Part shown: positions 6,184-9,177 of the stretch, in pieces
How positions within the stretch are numbered: position 1 is the first letter of the stretch
Layout: each line of letters starts with the position of its first letter
From: CAYZUC01 sp964481705
GTDB lineage: Bacteria; Bacillota; Clostridia; Lachnospirales; Lachnospiraceae
Reading direction: 5' to 3'
Assembly: GCA_964481705.1 (NCBI GenBank)
Contig: CAYZUC010000107.1
Coordinates: 1 to 9,177, forward strand
DNA: 9,177 nt
The notes under the pieces: model-generated
The model's database searches: none
What the model was told of the DNA's origin: nothing
What the model saw: the letters and a program-made list of their open reading frames with translations, nothing else
Made by a program: the position numbers and the translations under genes

Positions 6184-9014
6184 TATTGAAATACATCATC
6201 CAGATTTTTTTGTGCAGCGTCGTAATCAAAATCCTCCAGCGCATTATGCACGAGAGTGAGTCTCCTTGTAAGCTCGGAATGGGAGGTCTTGATTTCATCT
6301 CTGCTTCTATTTTGTCTTATATATTCATCAACAACGCACAAAACATTCTTTGCTGTGGATACCATCAAGTCATGATTAGCCAAAATAGATTCCCAATCAT
6401 TTCTTTTTGCAAATGCTTCCATTTTCTTTGCTTTCTCAGATAAGCAGACTGCTCCAATGGTAAGTGAGGTACTTTTTATAGAATGAACCGAAATTTGATA
6501 TTGTCTCGTCTCTTGCTTTTCTATGTACGCAGGGAACGACTCAAGGTTCTTTTTCATTTCTCTTTCATAGGTATTCAAAATATCGAGATATGTCTTCTTA
6601 TCTTCATTGCAATAACGCAAGCCTTTATTAAAATCGACTAGTTTTCCCTGTGCCTCTTCTACATACTGTACTTTATCAGCCGGAAGATATTGGCGTATCA
6701 TTTCTTCCAATTCCTCATAGAGAATAGGTTTTGACAGATAATTATCGAAGCCTTCTTTGAGATAATAATCCTTTGCCCCGGAAATTGCATTTGCTGTTAG
6801 TGCAATGATTACCTTTTGATTCGTTATTCTTTTTCTAGTTTCGATTCCATCCAATCCAGGCATCATATGATCCAGGAAAATAATATCGTATTGGTTTAAG
6901 GACGCTAGGTGAATGGCTTCTTCTCCACGTTCTACAAGATCAACCTTCATTCTTAATTTTTCTAGAAGTCCACTCACAACAAGCAAGTTCATTTTATTAT
7001 CATCAACCACCATAATTCTTGCATCCGGTGCAATAAAGGATGTTATTTTGTTACGCTCCATGATATGGTGTTCGTGAAAGAACTCCTGTAAAGAACCAAT
7101 TTCACATTTGTCCACAATTCTTTGATGAAGTATAAAAGAAAAAGTGGAACCCTTTTCATATTCGCTCTCTACCATCAGCTTACTTCCCATCGCCTGTAAC
7201 AAGCCGCTTGTAATAGCTAGTCCCAGTCCAGTTCCTTCTTTTCCGCGATTTTTTTCCTGATCAAGTCGTTTAAAGGATTCAAATAGTAAAGACAGTTCTT
7301 CTTTTCGGATTCCGATTCCGGTATCCGATATCGAAATCTTCAAATCTTCGTAACCAGAAGCGCTTTCGCTTCCTTCTATTGACAATTTAACAGTTCCTTC
7401 ATGCGTATATTTTATAGCATTTGATAAGAGATTAATCAGAATTTGTTTGATTCTGATTTCATCACCATAATACTGAGAAGGAAGCTTCTCATCAACGATA
7501 ACTTCAAAATCCAAATGCTTTTCATTAGCCTTGATTTGTATCATTTGATACACATCATTTAAAACGGAACCCAAATGATAATTCACTTCGATGATCTGCA
7601 GCTTTCCCGCATTAATCTTTGAAAAATCAAGTATGTCATTGATAATCGACAGTAAAAGAGAACCTGCATGTGAAATGTTTTCTGCATAATTCAGTATTTT
7701 TTCATCGTTGCTCTCCCTGAGAATCATTTCGTTCATCCCAAGTACTGAATTAATCGGTGTTCGGATTTCATGAGACATCGTAGCAAGGAACTGCGATTTG
7801 GCAGTGCTTTCCATTAACTCTTTCTTTCGTTCCTGTTCTTCTTTTACCAGTCGAAACAAGGTGTGAGCTGTTATAAATAAAATCAGAAAAAGAATACCTA
7901 TACTCAGGCTCCTTCCCAGTGTTACAGAGCGATCCCTATAAAGAGATATAACCTCAAATGCTGCTGAAACTGCAAAACCCCCAAAACCAATCACAGTGCT
8001 TTTGAGTTCTCCCATATAGTTATGCCGCCAGTCGATAATCAGGAATACGATCATCATAAGGATGCTCAACACTATCACAATATGAGAAAGGAAAAGGGTC
8101 TCATTATAATCTGCAATACCAAATAGCTGCAGCGCCGTACATACAACAAGATTTACCATACATCCAATCATTAACAGATTATAGTGAAATCTATGCCTTC
8201 CTTTCGAAATAAAATCCACATATAGCAGCGCCGGAACAGGACAAATATTTGACATTAAGTAAGCACAGATATTTGGCTTGATTACATTTGAAAAATAGAA
8301 TTGTCTCATATCCGATTCACAGATTAACCAGAGTGCAAGTGACAAAGCCATCCAACCAATGTAAAGAAGATCTCTTTTCTCATTATGTATCGATTTCGAA
8401 GCGAAATACATAGCTATGCAGACCAAACCAATCAGATAAATTAGAACAGAAATAATATACGACCAATAATTCAAACGTAAAATACGAAAAAGCAGTCCAC
8501 GTTCGCTTCCGATATATACATTCTGTATCATACCGGAATAGGAAGAAAGACCACTTTTTGCTTCAATTGTAATATATTTTCCAGCATCTTTTTCTCTTAA
8601 GGGTACCAGTAGAGTAGCGCTGGCACTACTCTTACCAAAAGGTCGAATCTTCTCGTCGTTATAAATCTTGCGAATATCTCCATCTACATAGATATTAACA
8701 TCCTCTTGTGAGGAACGAACCTGAAGACAATTAATGTTGTGAATCACATCAGGAAGCTTTTTCGTAATTCTAAAGTATTCATTCTGATCGACATCCAGTC
8801 GTGTTGGTAATTGAATCGTCTCTCCTATGGTTCCGTTCGAGTCCTCTACACTCCAATTACGGTTCCATTTCCTACAATTATCATCGTCAAAGGATTCTTT
8901 TTCTGTCGAGAAAAGTCCCGGAAAAATCAGAAATAAGAAACAAAAGGTACAAACCCCGGAAAAGACATAAAGTATTACTTTACTAATACCATTCATTTTT
9001 TCGCCTGTAACCAT
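6156..9014 (-). CDS. Hybrid sensor histidine kinase with 7TM sensor, receiver and HPt domains
   Basis: This 952-residue membrane kinase carries a full His-Asp-His phosphorelay. Residues 12-35 are an N-terminal membrane anchor. Residues 36-180 are an extracytoplasmic beta-rich domain (VNIYVDGDIRKIY, FGKSSAS, YSGMIQNVYIGS). Residues 183-392 contain about seven membrane helices of the 7TMR-DISM type. HisKA follows, with His415 in MSHEIRTP, then HATPase with the N box (LINLLSNAIKYT), DTGIGI and GTGLGLAI. The receiver has Asp671-Asp672, phosphoacceptor Asp715 (IIFLDHMMPGLDG) and Lys762 (LSKP). The HPt domain has His844 in VHSIKSTS. All catalytic residues expected of an active kinase are present. 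The start ATG at 9014, or GTG at 9017, follows AAGGG at 9028-9024; an ATG at 8993 or so has a weaker site. It lies 28 bases after an EAL gene, suggesting a signalling operon. There is no DNA-binding domain, so the HPt must pass phosphate to a regulator outside this window. The ligand is unknown. Confidence 0.93.
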   Translation of the reverse strand: MVTGEKMNGISKVILYVFSGVCTFCFLFLIFPGLFSTEKESFDDDNCRKWNRNWSVEDSNGTIGETIQLPTRLDVDQNEYFRITKKLPDVIHNINCLQVRSSQEDVNIYVDGDIRKIYNDEKIRPFGKSSASATLLVPLREKDAGKYITIEAKSGLSSYSGMIQNVYIGSERGLLFRILRLNYWSYIISVLIYLIGLVCIAMYFASKSIHNEKRDLLYIGWMALSLALWLICESDMRQFYFSNVIKPNICAYLMSNICPVPALLYVDFISKGRHRFHYNLLMIGCMVNLVVCTALQLFGIADYNETLFLSHIVIVLSILMMIVFLIIDWRHNYMGELKSTVIGFGGFAVSAAFEVISLYRDRSVTLGRSLSIGILFLILFITAHTLFRLVKEEQERKKELMESTAKSQFLATMSHEIRTPINSVLGMNEMILRESNDEKILNYAENISHAGSLLLSIINDILDFSKINAGKLQIIEVNYHLGSVLNDVYQMIQIKANEKHLDFEVIVDEKLPSQYYGDEIRIKQILINLLSNAIKYTHEGTVKLSIEGSESASGYEDLKISISDTGIGIRKEELSLLFESFKRLDQEKNRGKEGTGLGLAITSGLLQAMGSKLMVESEYEKGSTFSFILHQRIVDKCEIGSLQEFFHEHHIMERNKITSFIAPDARIMVVDDNKMNLLVVSGLLEKLRMKVDLVERGEEAIHLASLNQYDIIFLDHMMPGLDGIETRKRITNQKVIIALTANAISGAKDYYLKEGFDNYLSKPILYEELEEMIRQYLPADKVQYVEEAQGKLVDFNKGLRYCNEDKKTYLDILNTYEREMKKNLESFPAYIEKQETRQYQISVHSIKSTSLTIGAVCLSEKAKKMEAFAKRNDWESILANHDLMVSTAKNVLCVVDEYIRQNRSRDEIKTSHSELTRRLTLVHNALEDFDYDAAQKNLDDVFQYVQDKELLL

Positions 9015-9023
9015 CACTACTCA

Positions 9024-9028
9024 CCCTT
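9024..9028 (-). promoter_or_regulatory. Ribosome binding site of the kinase gene
   Basis: AAGGG, within AGAAGGGTGAG, lies 9 bases before ATG at 9014 and 6 before GTG at 9017. The two adjacent start codons GTG ATG share this site, and the sequence does not decide between them. Confidence 0.6.
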
Positions 9029-9042
9029 CTAATCATCAAAGA

Positions 9043-9177
9043 CTATACAAAAAGATGATAAACCTTTGACTGTAATCTTTTTAAGAACTCTTCTTCGGGA
9101 AGTGGTCTGTCAAAGATGTAACCTTGAATCAAATCGCATTTGAGATTCCTTAAGAAATTATATTCCTCTGAAGTCTC
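9043..9177 (-). CDS. C-terminus of an EAL-domain protein (cyclic-di-GMP phosphodiesterase type), cut by window edge
   Basis: The last 44 codons of a gene enter from the right edge and end at TAG (9045-9043). The residues include FLRNLKCDLIQGYIFDRPLP and then EEEFLKRLQ, which match the end of EAL domains (pattern L-x-x-L-x-C-D-x-x-Q-G-Y-x-F-x-x-P-x-P). EAL domains hydrolyse cyclic-di-GMP. The catalytic EAL motif and any GGDEF, PAS or sensor part lie outside the window, so activity cannot be judged. The gene ends 28 bases before the hybrid kinase, with only a ribosome binding site between, which suggests cotranscription and perhaps a shared signalling function. Confidence 0.85.
   Translation of the reverse strand, partial: ETSEEYNFLRNLKCDLIQGYIFDRPLPEEEFLKRLQSKVYHLFV

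Noticed and set aside
1046..6443. Numerous plus-strand open frames of 60-116 codons (for example 1046-1321, 4458-4808 and 6177-6443)
   Set aside because: Each lies antisense to a well-supported gene, lacks a ribosome binding site and shows no recognisable protein features.
1..9177. CRISPR arrays, insertion sequences, tRNA or rRNA genes, attachment sites, signs of recent transfer
   Set aside because: No regularly spaced direct repeats, transposase motifs, tRNA-like folds or abrupt compositional changes were seen on either strand.

Overview
The window is about 40% GC by eye, with strong GGAG ribosome binding sites. Every gene I can support lies on the minus strand, so the transcription order runs from high to low coordinates. 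Gene content suggests a low-GC Clostridia-type Firmicute, most plausibly Lachnospiraceae. The supporting signs are a methionine synthase without a reactivation domain, a 7TM-type hybrid sensor kinase, an EAL protein and a clostridial style of ribosome binding site. The assignment is an inference from style, not from a marker gene.

Signalling block (9177 down to 6156). The first 135 bases hold the C-terminus of an EAL-domain protein (cyclic-di-GMP phosphodiesterase type). After 28 bases comes a large hybrid histidine kinase of about 952 residues. Its order is N-terminal membrane anchor, extracytoplasmic domain, 7TM bundle, HisKA, HATPase, receiver and HPt. It has a complete His-Asp-His relay but no DNA-binding output.

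Methionine block (6111 down to 3623). A cobalamin-dependent methionine synthase (metH) follows. It has the homocysteine/zinc domain, the methyltetrahydrofolate domain, the cobalamin cap and the cobalamin-binding domain, and no C-terminal reactivation domain. A run of ten Ns (5230-5239) interrupts it, and the frame changes across the run. The residue count suggests a short sequence gap rather than a real break. A likely sigma-A promoter sits inside the end of the kinase gene.

Branched-chain amino acid block (3577 down to 1). A 164-residue single-pass membrane protein of unknown function comes first. It is followed by acetolactate synthase large subunit (ilvB), a small subunit (ilvN), a second small-subunit paralogue, and the start of ketol-acid reductoisomerase (ilvC). 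The second small subunit plus ilvC have their own near-consensus promoter (TTGACA, 17 bases, TATGAT), so the block contains at least two transcription units. Acetolactate synthase and IlvC catalyse consecutive steps of valine, leucine and isoleucine synthesis.

The most notable points are: an almost identical start element (ATG GAG AAN ANN ATG) at three consecutive genes; two different small subunits for one visible large subunit; a large subunit altered at several usually conserved inhibitor-site positions; and an unrecognised membrane protein embedded between metH and ilvB. I found no clear new defence, mobile or CRISPR system. The window is mostly core metabolism with an attached signalling pair.
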